This document shows, in pieces, positions 1 through 11,292 of a stretch of DNA of 64,000 bases. Origin of the DNA: Atopsyche davidsoni (Eukaryota > Arthropoda > Insecta > Trichoptera > Hydrobiosidae); the NCBI GenBank assembly GCA_022113835.1, contig JAILWY010000015.1, positions 4,474,001 through 4,538,000 of the forward strand. The letters are read 5' to 3'. The position numbers and the translations under genes are program-made. Within the stretch, counting starts at the first letter, position 1, and the number at the start of each line of letters is the position of its first letter. A model generated the notes under the pieces. It was not told where the DNA came from. It did no database searches and was given only the letters and a program-made list of their open reading frames with translations.

Positions 1-892
1 AATGGTCAGACTCAACATACGAAAAACTATGATTATACTTAAAAAATATATATTTAATAAATTAAAATTTAAGCACTTTGAAATATTTTTTTTTATTTAT
101 TTATTTTTAAAATCCATTTAGGTCTATTTTTACTATAGAAAAACCGAATAATAGCATATTATATTACAAAGATTTTCGGGAGTTAAATTTTAAAATATTT
201 TTTTTTAGACTAGAATAATGTCTAAGATTACTGGAGTGCTTTTGTAACCCGAACCACGTCGTTTAAGCTATAAATGTATGTGTACATATTTATATCTTTA
301 CCCTAAAAATAATACGTCTGCTTAACATTACTCCATTTATTCTTCGCATGTCCAGATAAGTAATGGCCGTCTTACACAGACCGAATGTCTCTGATGCGTA
401 TTTCATTGTGGATGGATGTAGTCGAACCCTTTTCAGTCCGCCTCGAAGCCTTCTCCACTTTAAAACGCGTCAATCATTTTTTTTCGCAAAGTTTACATTA
501 ATTCTACTTTTAGAGATCAATCGCAGAAAAGATAACACACCGGAGCACCTGCTTAATGACCAGGTTATTTTCAATAAGTCTCCATTATTATTCCCTATTG
601 CTAAATCACATCTTTAAAAAAACATTTACTGTGCATAAACCTATTATTTACAGATAAACACACTACAGGACAAACCCAAACTCAGGATAACTGCTGCTAC
701 ACCCCAAAGCCACTACTTTAATTACCCCATTAACACAAAAATTTGCAATTATATAGAATCCTCCACTTGTCAGGCACATTAAAATCACATTAGCCCTTAC
801 CACCTGACAATCATTCTCTCTCTTTCCAACAACCTCTCCCTCTAACAATTGTTTACCTAATTGCTTAGTATTATATAAAATCTCACTCTGTT
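1..892. other. AT-rich DNA, no gene seen
   Basis: Open frames here are short and match nothing I recognise. I see no repeat, RNA gene or exon with convincing splice sites. Confidence 0.5.
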
Positions 893-1030
893 TGATAATG
901 CCAACGTGAAAGGTTGGCGAAACCGGTCACTAATAAAAACAAAAATGTGGAAAATCACTCAAGTATTTTTATTCAAAATATTAAAATGGAATTCCACCAA
1001 GTACTCTCTGTCAAAAATATTGAATTTCTT
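893..1030 (+). repeat. dispersed repeat, family E copy 1
   Basis: The segment starts with a TGATAATGCCAACGTGAA-like stretch followed by GGCGAAACCGGT. Its last 72 bases (959-1030) are identical to 49546-49617. A diverged related piece lies at 6663-6705, and the GGCGAAACCGGT end recurs inverted near 50204. No protein is encoded. It is probably part of a non-autonomous transposon, but its termini are undefined. Confidence 0.6.
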
Positions 1031-1034
1031 AATT

Positions 1035-2520
1035 CTACTTTCAACACGATCGTAAAATCAGACAAAAAAAAAATACTTCAATTTAATGCTGACAGCACGA
1101 TATTATCAAAATTATGAAATATATATTTTAGTACAAAAAAATGTTAAATTATTCCTAGTGTTTGTTAATTTAATAAAAAAAAATTCTATTAAACTTCCTC
1201 GTGTCTTTGGTACAAATTTTGAAGTAGCAAGTAAAATATTTGTGTATTTTGCAGATATAGATTTTACGTATTAGAACAATTTCATTGTAATAAATTAATC
1301 AAATAATATTAATTAATTCATGTGTAGCTACATCTTAACAGCTTACAAATCAGTAAAAGCAAGAAGGCAGAGTATATTATTAATTACAGGGAGGAATCTT
1401 CCCGATTTGCCTGTCAACGAGCTTCTGAAAAGTGTGGCATGAATTATGCGTCCGGTTGCAGTTCCCTATTACGCGTTTCACCGCAAATCAAGATGTTGTT
1501 GCCAAGTTCGATGCGAAACTGCGACAGGAGAATTCCACGATTAAAACTCAATTAATTACTCGACGCTAATCAGCTTATTGCGTTGAATTTATATACCCAT
1601 ATTACAAAATAATTCACTAAAATAACGCCATACTAGGTAAAACAAATACGTACTATTCTAGGGTCAACAGTACAAATCAATAAAAATAATAAAAATAAAT
1701 TGAACAATAAAATAAAATAAAGTGCTCATTTAGATTCCAATTGTAGAAGATGCAGTCAAAATAGCAAGATAAAATTAAAATATTCACATCAATTGTAATT
1801 GTACTCCAAAACTGAAAAAACATCCCCCACTTGAAACTTTTACGATTTTTTAATATGTTTTCCAAAATATTTTTTTTATTTATGTATTCTGCAAATCTCT
1901 TAATGGCAAATTAAGTTCAGAATATTGGACGTTCTTGAAAAATGGAGGAGAGTTTAAAAATTATAAATTTAAATCGTCCTGCCTACATGAGCGGATTAAA
2001 AATCCCAAAAAGAAGATACGTGAAGTAATTAAGTCGAAATATGCGAACGGACGCAGGGAAAATTAATAGCAGGTAGTATTAATATTAACTTAGCAAACCT
2101 TACTGGATCTCCTTCTTTATTTACGCAAAGTTCTCCGGCGGGAGGAATGTCGTAGCGCTTACCTGCAAAGATAAAAATATATAATTAAAGAATACAGTTT
2201 ATAAGTCAAGCTGTCAAAATTTTTATAATTACAACACTCACAGTGAGTTTTAATACAGTAGTTATATGTTTCATATAATTAATCTCCAAAATGCCTCAAA
2301 GCATTTATTAAACCACGTGTCTTTGACAGCTACAATCATAGCTGTCAAAAACACGTGTTTTTGACAGTTCAATAATATTTGACAATTCACAGATCACAGC
2401 TGTTATTGACGCATAATTACGTAAAGCCAACACATCTAAAAATATAATTTGCTTTAAATTCCAAAAAACGAGTCTTTTTATCGTCTCACAGGAAGTGCGA
2501 TTTTGCCTATACAGGTTTGA
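1035..2520. other. AT-rich DNA, no gene seen
   Basis: A slightly GC-richer patch at 1390-1510 and another at 2100-2165 have no coding signal I recognise. A close repeat of the motif TTTGACAG with CACGTGT lies at 2317-2368. Confidence 0.45.
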
Positions 2521-2524
2521 TTGA

Positions 2525-2691
2525 TTGATAATGATTAAGTTCATTTTTACAAATATTGAAAATTGATTAAAGAAACTCTTAGAAAAATATCATCGTGAAA
2601 ATATCATCCCACACAAATCACGGTGATATTTTTCTAAGAGTTTCTTTAATCAATTTTCAATATTTGAAAAAATGTACTTAATCATTATCAA
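2525..2691. repeat. palindromic foldback element, tRNA-like family copy 1
   Basis: This is a near-perfect inverted repeat. The left arm (2525 to about 2605) and the right arm (about 2612-2691) both contain, in opposite orientation, TTGATAATGATTAAG, AAATATTGAAAATTGATT and CTTAGAAAAATATCA. The centre keeps only a stub (CCCACACAAATCAC) of the tRNA-like core seen complete at 3379-3454. It has no coding capacity. The transcript or single strand would fold into a hairpin of roughly 80 bp. The copy at 3307 shares the arm sequence, so this is a family rather than a chance palindrome. Confidence 0.8.
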
Positions 2692-3306
2692 CGAGTCTTT
2701 TTACTAAACGCAAGCCTAATTTAAGCGTTTTTTCCAAATGACTCACTGATTATGAATACATTAAGTAATGATAAATGTTAGGCTAGGTTAGGTTCTGGAT
2801 GACGAACTCAGTATTTTCAGCTTATACGTAAGGTTCTGCTAAAATCACAATCCTTGCATATTGATTTGCTTTGCCAAGATCGTTATTGAAAATTATTACC
2901 AAACGTTCGCAATCACTCGTCATAAAATTTTAATCACGAAGCAATAATGTATAAAAGAACTGACGTTATATTAACTAATGGGAAAAAAAACAAGGGTGTT
3001 ACATAAGAATATGATCAAACGCAACATTTATTTTCCTGTGATCTCTTAGCCATTTGGCTGATCACAGTTTGACAGTGGTAATATTTACGAACAAGCTATG
3101 AAGAATGTCACATCCATTTATTGTTGTTTAAATGTCTGAATTACACGCTATCTACCCCATTTAATATATATTAAATAAAAATTAATCATTTCAATGCATT
3201 ATTCATTACAAATGATAATATTTATGCAAATAACACCAAAATATTTTCATGAAAAAACGTATCGTAATTTATTGATATTTAATTTGCAATTTTAACGCTG
3301 TTTATG

Positions 3307-3454
3307 TTGATAATGATTAAGAACATTTTTTTAAATATTGAAAATTGATTAAAGAAACTCTTAGAAAAATATATCAACGTGATTTGTGCGGGATTCGAAC
3401 CCACATCCCCTCGCTTACATGGCAGGTGCATTACCAACTATGCTAACCAATCAC
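3307..3454 (-). repeat. tRNA-derived SINE-like element, family copy 2 (single arm)
   Basis: The left 72 bases are the same arm as at 2525 (TTGATAATGATTAAG ... CTTAGAAAAATATATC). The remainder (3379-3454) is a tRNA-like sequence on the minus strand. The arm lies downstream of the tRNA-like part in transcription sense, as expected if RNA polymerase III started at the tRNA-like head. Unlike copies 1 and 3 it is not duplicated into a palindrome, so it may represent the ancestral monomer. Confidence 0.7.
3379..3454 (-). repeat. tRNA-like core with A and B boxes
   Basis: Read on the minus strand, 76 nt start GTGATT and end AATCAC, which pair as a 6-bp acceptor-like stem. An A-box-like TTAGCATAGTTGG follows near the 5' end, and the B box GGTTCGAATCC is perfect. 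The T arm GTGGG/CCCGC closes a TTCGAAT loop. The anticodon arm is imperfect: it has a bulge, and the loop lacks U33. I therefore call it a tRNA-derived repeat or pseudogene, not a working tRNA gene. A related but shortened core occurs twice, head to head, at 33838-34112. Confidence 0.7.
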
Positions 3455-4441
3455 TAGTACTAGACAAGAATTTTTAATAATCATATCCTATAAATGAAAC
3501 AATGTTCTTATTATGCCTAATTAAATATTGTGTGAATTAACATCAACAAATGTTTTTTGCATACAAACCGGCGAATTACCTTTTTTATAAAATAATAATA
3601 TCCAAGCAAATACTATCAAAAGTATATTTTTAATCGAATAAAATATTTATTGTATGATTCTAAAATTTCTAAGCTCCTTATTCATATATATTGTTATGAT
3701 TCTCGTTTTTGTTAATTATAAGAAAATACTTGGTTATATCAAATATGAGAAGTTACTAAATTTACGAGTAATATATTATCGATAATAGTTAATATTTAAT
3801 TTTAACTAAATTTTAAAGCCATTAGACGGACAGAGTAACTCCAGATTTACATATGAGAGGATGCTTTGTATTACTGAATATATTTAGTTATTTAAAATAT
3901 GTAACGAATCATTATAATATTAAAATGCTTGTCTGTGATTTTATAAGCAGTGCCTTATTTTAAATATGCCTTATAATAAAAAATCTTGCTATATTTTATA
4001 GCGATTAGACCGACAAAGCACATGTGCATTAACTTATCAAAAGCCACTATTGAATGTGATAGGTGACTCCAAAAGCTGTTAACACTTATTAAATCAAGCG
4101 TGTTATTGAAATTTACCATTAACTAGGCTCAGTGATTAAGGTATTAAATCATAATATATTAGACCCGCGCAGTTGACCTTTAGCTTGTGCAAAAATTAAA
4201 CACATTTTCATACCGGTGACAAAAACTGCGCAGGTTGTTTGTCGTTTGGACACCCACGCCCATGTTTTTAAACGCTTCCATTAGATATCCTGACTCCAGT
4301 GGCGCACGCAACAACTCATCACAGACCAGAAAATATTCATTAGAGTTCAAACGTAGTACATTTATATATAATGCAGTATTACTCAAAAAATCAAGTAATG
4401 TGGGCGATTATTAGTGGGGTGAGCATTATTTTTTTCAATAA

Positions 4442-4613
4442 AGGTCTTTGTGAGGAAATAATTGTATAATTATGCTACTGGGCAGCAGAAATACACATAG
4501 TTTTTATTGCAATATAAAACAGCGGTGTGGTATGACCCATTTCACAGTTTTCTCCTTAAAAAATGCTCAGTGAGATGATCGCCAACCTCCTCTGAGGGAG
4601 AGGCACTCGATCA
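4442..4613 (+). repeat. retroposon group A, body type A1
   Basis: This copy is recognised by TGCTACTGGGCAGCAG, a polypyrimidine/ATATAAAAC segment, and the 3' end GCCAACCTCCTCTGAGGGAGAGGCACTCGAT. The same order occurs at 24106-24327 and, inverted, at 48876-49190. No open reading frame survives. It behaves like a 5'-truncated LINE or a SINE. The reverse transcriptase region is not present in the window, so the class cannot be fixed. Confidence 0.65.
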
Positions 4614-4844
4614 AGCTTCAAACATCACGCCCGACCAGTTCATTGAAAGTGCGATGATTCTGTCAGCTATTTGCAAAAGACAGTGGGAAGTAACAGCCGA
4701 GAGAAAATATCCGATAGTCACAGTCAACATCAATTCCCTGTAGATCTATTTTCTTATCAAATCGTGGTAACATTGCTCTGCAGATTTTGTTTCCATTTCG
4801 GCACCCGATTAAAAAAAAATATTTAAGCGAAGCTAGCTCCCATA

Positions 4845-5000
4845 TTTGATAGGCTTCGCACGGCACTGGCGCGTGTGCAGGCGCTCTCTCGTGTACCCGT
4901 GGCAGCCTCCGATGAGGTCATGCCATCGCGTGACTCGAGTCCCGCGTGGCGGCACTCGGCGGGCGCTTCGGGCCCTGGACCGAGTCCAACTTCAGACGCT
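4845..5000. other. GC-rich island between two A-family repeats
   Basis: About 150 bases are much richer in G+C and CpG than the surroundings (GCACTGGCGCGTGTGCAGG, GGCGGCACTCGGCGGGC). The frame through it (4846-5127) shows no recognisable domain. It could be a regulatory element, part of an unrecognised transposon, or the 5' part of the neighbouring A-type repeat. Confidence 0.35.
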
Positions 5001-5054
5001 TACTATCGTATTTGAGTCATCTATCGAAATAAGAATATATATACATATCTTCAA

Positions 5055-5146
5055 CATCAAGTGCCTCTCCTCAGAGGAGGTTGGCAACCATTTCACTGAG
5101 ATACTCACGCTGAGCCAGTGTTCGTGATTTTCTAAGGGGAAAATAA
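5055..5146 (-). repeat. retroposon group A, 3' end fragment
   Basis: Inverted relative to the 4442 copy. CATCAAGTGCCTCTCCTCAG, GAGGTTGGCAACCATTTCACTGAG and GCTGAGCCAGTGTTCGTGATTT match the 48876 copy. It stops at AGGGGAAAAT, about 10 bases before the mariner element begins. The rest of the body is not found on the far side of that element. Confidence 0.65.
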
Positions 5147-5154
5147 TATATATA

Positions 5155-5883
5155 TAGGGTGTACCAAAATTAACGCAAGATTTGAATTTGTCGCCATTTT
5201 TGCAGTAAAGTTTTGGGAACACCAGCTGACAGTTTAGGGTTAGTAAAAATGGAGCGTTACACGATAGAACAGCGTGTCTTCATTATTTGACAATATTTCA
5301 AAAATAATGAAAGCTTGGCAGCCGCAGTTCGTAAATTTCATACAAAATATGGTCGGAATAGTGTTTTAACTTCGTCAACTGTGAAGAGATTAATTGAAAA
5401 ATTCAGGGAGACTGGATTCGTTGGAGACGCTTAACATACTGGTCGTCCAAAAACAAGCCTTTCAAATGTCAATGTCGAAACAGTGCGTAAGAGTGTCGGT
5501 GACAATCCAGGAACCTCAATTCGGCGTCGTGGACAAGAATTGCAAATTTCAAGAAGCTCTCTACTAAAGATCTGTGTCTCCATGCTTACAAAATTCAATT
5601 AACACAAGAACCGAAGCCTAATGACCATGCACAGTGAAGAGAGACGAAGTTATAACACTATTCCGACCCTATTTTGTATGAAATTTTCGAACTGCGGCTG
5701 CCAAGCTTTCATTATTTTTGAAATATTGTTCAATAATGAAGACACGTGTTTCTATCGTGTAACGCTCCATTTTTACTAACCCTAATCTTTCAGCTGTCAA
5801 ATTGTTATTTTTTAAGTGTTCCCAAAACTTTACTGCAAAAATGACGACAAATTCAAATCTTGCGTTAATTTTAGGACACCTTT
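5155..5883 (+). mobile_element. degenerate Tc1/mariner-type element with long inverted ends
   Basis: The ends are inverted: AGGGTGTACCAAAATTAACG at the left and, in complement, AAGGTGTCCTAAAATTAACG at the right, in a TA-rich target. The inverted arms are unusually long (about 5156-5370 and 5649-5883). They include the transposase start itself, so the right arm is a reversed copy of the left end plus the first ~40 codons. Between them sits one copy of the middle of the N-terminal half. The catalytic DDE/D region is absent. The arms differ by only a few substitutions. This is a dead internal-deletion/terminal-inversion derivative, not an autonomous element. Confidence 0.85.
5249..5637 (+). pseudogene. 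mariner transposase fragment (N-terminal HTH half)
   Basis: The frame from the ATG at 5249 begins MERYTIEQRVF and continues with SLAAAVRKFHTKYGRN and TGRPKTS. This is the helix-turn-helix N-terminal domain found on many insect mariner-type transposases (the DUF4817 type). Codon 14 is TGA (5288-5290); the reversed copy in the right arm still has GAA there. Codon 62 is TAA (5432-5434). After about 5560 the reading frame shifts to one that reads LCLHAYKIQLTQ and PNDHAQ, then hits TGA at 5635. No catalytic residues remain. Confidence 0.85.
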
Positions 5884-8329
5884 ATTTGCACAAATCGTCT
5901 TCGACCACACTGAGTGAGCCCAAAAACAACAATTTGGGATTCACTTGCAAGGGTGGGGATCAAAATAATTAACAAAAGCAAACATAAGTTATAATTGTCT
6001 AAGAGCCTGGTGAAATGAAACTGTTATTAATAAACTGTTAAATAAGACTCATGAATTCGATAGAGCCCCATTAACCTGATGATAAATCTAAAGTACTAAA
6101 ATCTATATGCATTTTAACTGCTCGGTGATCACCGTCCGATATAATTGATATCCCGGAACTTGGACGTGAATACATTCTTGTGAACTAAAAACTCAATGTC
6201 ACGAAAGTGATATCGCGCCTAACATATATTAATTTAAATAAAAAATAAAAATTATAATTTATATTTTTCATTTCGCTGTGTATATACACTTCAATGGATT
6301 CATCACGGAGGAATTGTATCATAATTATCTACAACACCAATGAGAGTGTTTATGGATTAGAAGAATGATAGCATGAATGCTGGGATAAATACTTGTTGGA
6401 TGCCCGAGAGCTTTTTGGCCCAGCTAAAGCTCTCTCTCTCCGATCCAACGCTGGCACGAAGCCAAAGCTCACCGCGGGAGCGGGCAAAAAGCTCGGGAAT
6501 GAAAAAAACCCATCAATATTTATCTTACCTGCTCACCAAAATAAATCCAACTAATGAAGATAACGTTTTTTTAAGCAGTTCAACGACATTCGCGTTAATC
6601 GAATTGATTAAACAATCGTTCTCTCGAAACACTTAAAAAAATATATTTTTACTTTTTCGTTTTTAATATTTTGAATAAAATACTTTAGTGATTTTTCTAC
6701 ATTTTAATTTAATTTAAATTAATTAAATCGAACTTATCCGATCGTGTGTTTTCTATGTCGTTTCCTACATTTATAGAAACTTCTCAGAATCGATTCCAAA
6801 TTTTCATGAATAGGAGCTAACCAGGCTTTTAAATTTGGTTCTCCTGTATATAATATATATTTTTAAAAAAATGAAATGAATAATTGGTGTCGTTCTAATG
6901 AAAGATCGATATACATTCGGTTGGCGAAAATATTTTTTTAAATTTGTAAATTAGTACAATGGGGACCGGCGTATTTAAAGAATGGACTGGCCCACTTTTC
7001 TTTTTAGCGCTTTGTCTCTTACCTATTTATTTGCTACAAGCTTCTAGAGTGAAAAAACTAGTGCGCCCTCAAAAAGCATACTTTACACTGAAAGAAAATC
7101 GAGAAACTGTCTTTTTCGACTGATCGGAAAAGCAGTAACAAATATTTGTGCTGTGTTACGCTGAGAGATTAAAAAAATATTTATTATGAAATCTTATACA
7201 TTTTTTATCAGCCTGAAAAAGCCTTTGAAAAACAAAGTACTGAAACGAAACGACTCAAAATGTGAATATTAAAGAGTTCTTATATACCCTGAAAATAAAA
7301 ATAAAAACTACAATAATATTTAATATTTTAACGGATCCTTCAAGTTCCTACAGAGGGATGTCTTGTTCTTAACCCCCAGGATGGAAGGATCGGATAAATA
7401 ACTCAGAATACGTGTTCTCTGGCCTAGTATATATTACATACTTGAGATTTCATGTAATATATAATACAGTGTTTGAGCATTCCGCAGATATGGTAGATCG
7501 CTTGAAAATTTAATTTTCTGTGTTATTAAGTAAATGAGGTAAAAATAAACAAAACATTACTTTCAAGTTCTATTATAAATAGATTAAAAAAAACATGTTT
7601 TGACACACGTTTAATGATTTGTTGATGTACACGCACGAAAAAAATACTCTAGACGAGCGTTGCTCCTTGAGATAGAAAAAAAACATGGCGATCACTTGCA
7701 GCACGGACTTCTAACGTTGGCCAGACCTGTTTGTAATAACTAATTGTGAAGATACAGATCTGCAGGTTTTGCTTATGTGGCCGGCGTAGACGGCGAGGAG
7801 TCTACTGGTTGAAAAAAACGCATTCTTTCGTGGTTCTTCACATTGTGTGCAGAATAAATTTTACAGCAAACGGAGACGTCATTGCCAACACAGGGTCTGG
7901 CTACTTATCATTTATTTAGCCTGCGATTTCATGAATTCTTGCAGTGCCATGATTTATTCAAACCGTAATTTATTTACTACAAATTCATATAACCTCAAAA
8001 CGAAGAGTCTATTATAATACTATATGATCTATTAGACGCGATGTAGTATTGATCCAATAATCTCAAAAATCTTTTTGCAAATTCTACATTAGGCAAGTTT
8101 TATTATTATAATTTAAATCTGTTGACTTTTTATATATTAGATATTAACAGATGACAAGCTTCTCTTTAATTTAAGAAATTCCCACGCATGTGATCATACA
8201 AGATGATTACAATCTCCTAGTGAGTATAAGATGTTTAGACACAGATGTTCGAGTTATCTGTTACTTTATGAACTGTATGCATTGTGATTTTTATGGTTTA
8301 AGCAAAAAATGAAAAATCAATAATGAAAA
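5884..8329. other. no gene seen; one diverged family E piece
   Basis: 6663-6705 matches the TTAATATTTTGAATAAAA / TTTCTACATTTT segment of family E (compare 49505). The stretch 6373-6500 is GC-richer and keeps a frame of 87 codons, but it has no recognisable protein. A small inverted repeat (GTATATATTACA / TGTAATATATAATAC) lies at 7428-7467. Confidence 0.4.
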
Positions 8330-8640
8330 AAATCGGATGGTCGATATTACAAACACGCAGGCAGCCATTTGCACTTTGAAATGTATGAAGAAAGCGGGCC
8401 TCGCAGGAGCAGCGACTCCGGGCCGCCTAATCAACTTTCCAATTTGTTTGCCAGGCGACGAGCGTTGCGAAATCCGAGCCGATAAATCATTGGCAACTCC
8501 ATGCGAGGAGCGGACAGATGGCGGACGCCTCGAGTTCTGAATGAACCGTGACTCGGCAAACGTCTCCGCCAAGGAGCGGGCAAAGTCAAGCTGCAAAAAA
8601 CACTTCTCGACAATGAGCGGCGAGCTAGACCAACGGGAGT
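8330..8640. other. GC-rich island, possibly regulatory
   Basis: About 300 bases of balanced composition sit between AT-rich sequence and a tandem array. Frames on both strands stay open (8291-8698 minus, 8337-8540 plus), as expected from low stop density in GC-rich DNA. Neither shows a domain or splice-flanked exon. It could be a conserved enhancer, but that needs cross-species comparison. Confidence 0.3.
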
Positions 8641-9630
8641 GTACCGACTGATTGACCCGCGGCGTATTTAATAACGGGACTCCGAGATACGTCGTCAATG
8701 GGTTATTCTAAGTAGCTGTCGCTTAACTTGCACCACATGAATTACGTGGCGTGCTAGACCGATAAGAATCAGCAGGTTGTGTAACCCGCAGCGTTTGTAA
8801 TGACAGGACTCTACGATGGGTTATTCTAAGAATCTGCACTACTAAAAGGCACTTAAACTACTAAAAGGACCGACGAGAATCAGCAGGTTGTTTAAACCGC
8901 AGCGTTTGTAATAACAGGACTTTACGATGGGTTATTCTATGAACCTGCACTACTAAAAGGACCGACAAGAATCAGCAGGTTGTTTAACGCGCAGCGTTTG
9001 TAATGACAGGACTCTACGATGGGTTATTCTAAGAACCTGCACTACTAAAAGGCACTTAAACTACTAAAAGGACCGACGAGAATCAGCAGGTTGTTTAAAT
9101 CGCAGCGTTTGTAATGACAGGACTCTACGATGGGTTATTCTAAGAACCTGCACTACTAAAAGGCACTTAAACTACTAAAAGGACCGACGAGAATCAGCAG
9201 GTTGTTTGAACCGCAGCGTTTGTAATGACAGGACTCTACGATGGGTTATTCGACAGACAAGGATCTGCAAGTTTTTTGACACCTAGACACAAATCTTCAA
9301 TAGGTCAATCTAAGTAGCTATGACCTATACCACCAAAAAGCACTTGAAAAACGTGGCCGATAAGAATCAGCAGGTTACCTAACCCGCAGTGTTTGTAATG
9401 ACAGAACACCATGGCACGTGTCTCCAATGGGTTATTCTATGTAGCGTGCATCCTGACAATAATCTACAAGTATTCAAATTTGACTCTAGACACATATCTT
9501 CAATAAGTTATTCTAAGTAGCTATTGCTCAACATAAACCACCAACAGGCACTTGAAATACGTGATATGATAGACCGACAAGAATTTGCAAGTTTTGTTCT
9601 GGACCCCATGACCACATATTTACAATGGGT
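8640..9630 (+). repeat. tandem array, ~111-bp unit
   Basis: Core motif order: GAATCAGCAGGTTG, CCGCAGCGTTTGTAATGACA, GGACTCTACGATGGGTTATT, then ACCTGCACTACTAAAAGG. The CAGCAGG anchor occurs at 8770, 8881, 8973, 9083, 9195 and 9368, giving spacings of 111, 92, 110, 112 and 173. The 92-bp unit lacks a CACTTAAACTACTAAAAG duplication. Units in the middle are nearly identical, while the edges (8640-8765 and 9250-9630) are diverged, as in arrays homogenised by unequal exchange. Confidence 0.9.
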
Positions 9631-9639
9631 TTTTAAGTA

Positions 9640-11139
9640 CATACAAGTAATATAACTATCAAAAACTCAAAAACCAACATTGCCAGTTTTTAGAGAAAAT
9701 AAAATACATTTAGATGATAAAAAAAAGCAATATTTAAAAAAAATAAACAGTTAAAATAAAAGCAATGTGAAGATATATTTAAAAACATTTCACTCACGAA
9801 AGTAACAGATGTTTATCATATCAAAATACAATAAAAACTTTTCTACATTACGAAACGATTTTTTCGTTTTATTATTAAAAGTTTTGATGCTTGTCACAAG
9901 TATTTTTTCTTGCTGGAGGCTTTTGTTTAAATTCAATTTTCAACAAATCAGCTTTCCAATAAGCTACCGAGGTTTCTCAAATAAAAGTTTGCTGCTTCAA
10001 AGAGGCTAAATTTATTATTTGACAAAGGCATTAAAATGTCAGAAAACACAGAGCAGTTAATTCTTTGGAAAATTTAATAAAAGCAAGAAAAAATATTTGT
10101 AGACACTCTTTCAAGGAAAGTATATAATTCTAAGTGTCCTCATTCTTTTGAGCATTAGTAAATATCTTTTCTTAAATTTCCCTAGAATATTACGTTTGGA
10201 TGCGTAAATACTAAATAAAGAAATGAAAATACAATTGTATTCAGCTTTATAGAGTTGCAACATTTTCCACTAGCGAGAAATCTTGAAATCAAATAAACAA
10301 AGACTTTTAATTCGTTCGTTTTGTGCGGATGTTGCCAGCGTATTATTGTCTTGAAAATGTCGATGGATTTTCTGGCTCAGCAATAAGAGATAAAAGGCAC
10401 ACAAGCATTCATAAAATAAAGCCGATATAGTATGTATTTAAAAAAATCTTTTGTCATAAATAAAGACAAAACTTCTGATCAACTACTTCGTAAGATAATA
10501 AAAGAGTATCCTTAAAATTTTGGCTCTGCCTCAATTGAATGTAGCAAGAAAAATGTACATGAAAAAAGATCGTCCAAATAAAACTTAAGATATATATTTT
10601 TTTAATACTCAATAGTGTACGGGCAGTGATATTATCTAATATTATTATTTTTACGATGTGATTCACGCAGCAAAGAAAACAAGCCGATACTTTTTCAAGT
10701 CTAGCATTTGGCACGGGGATGACGTTTTTTCGCATCAAATGTAGATAAGCGCATCGGCACTCGCTGCCGGTGGCATCTCTACTGGCAAGCTCCCAAGTGG
10801 GATGCGAGCATCTCCATAGGATAGGGAAGACAACCCAGCTGCATTTGAAAATGAAACGCCACTAGGGTAGCCTTTCACAAGTATTTTTATTTCAGATCGA
10901 TTTGAAGATATTCATAACATTGAGCAAAGATGCCACACAAACATAAATAATAATAGATTGTAAGCATAATTCATATATTATTTAATTGGTTTCTGAACGT
11001 TTTTGGACATATCATAGATATGAAAATGCGAATCAAATTTGTCAGATAATATCGTACTTTCAGTGCATGTGCTGATTTTAAGAAGCAGAAACACTAGACG
11101 TAGATTACTACCGCTAGACACAAAAATAAATTTATATAT
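9640..11139. other. no gene seen
   Basis: AT-rich, with a GC-balanced patch at 10740-10880 (for example CACTCGCTGCCGGTGGCATC) that has no recognised coding content. Confidence 0.45.
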
Positions 11140-11292
11140 ATTTTATTTAGACTACACAAACTCAAAAACGAAAATAGAGACATCCATGTACGCTACCGCA
11201 TAAGCCACATGTTGTAAGCCCCATAATCTGCCCACAGGACCAAGGGATAGACATGCCGTATTGTAAGCATACCCATAACAACTATATAAGTA
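11140..11292 (+). repeat. dispersed repeat, family C copy 1
   Basis: CCATGTACGCT, TAAGCCACA, TTGTAA, GGGATAGACAT and CCGTATT occur in the same order as at 40425-40555. A shorter inverted copy is at 13829-13882. It has no open frame of note and its class is unknown. The overlapping 87-codon minus-strand frame is a by-product. Confidence 0.65.

Larger units (their letters stand above)
2692..4441. other. AT-rich DNA around the tRNA-like repeat
   Basis: Apart from the element at 3307-3454 I see no gene. A short telomere-type run (TTAGG units with one variant) lies at 2777-2795. The frame at 4180-4386 on the minus strand is not recognisable. Confidence 0.45.

Noticed and set aside
8291..8698. 135-codon minus-strand frame
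   Set aside because: It lies in a GC-rich island where stops are rare, overlaps two other open frames, and shows no recognisable domain or splice context.
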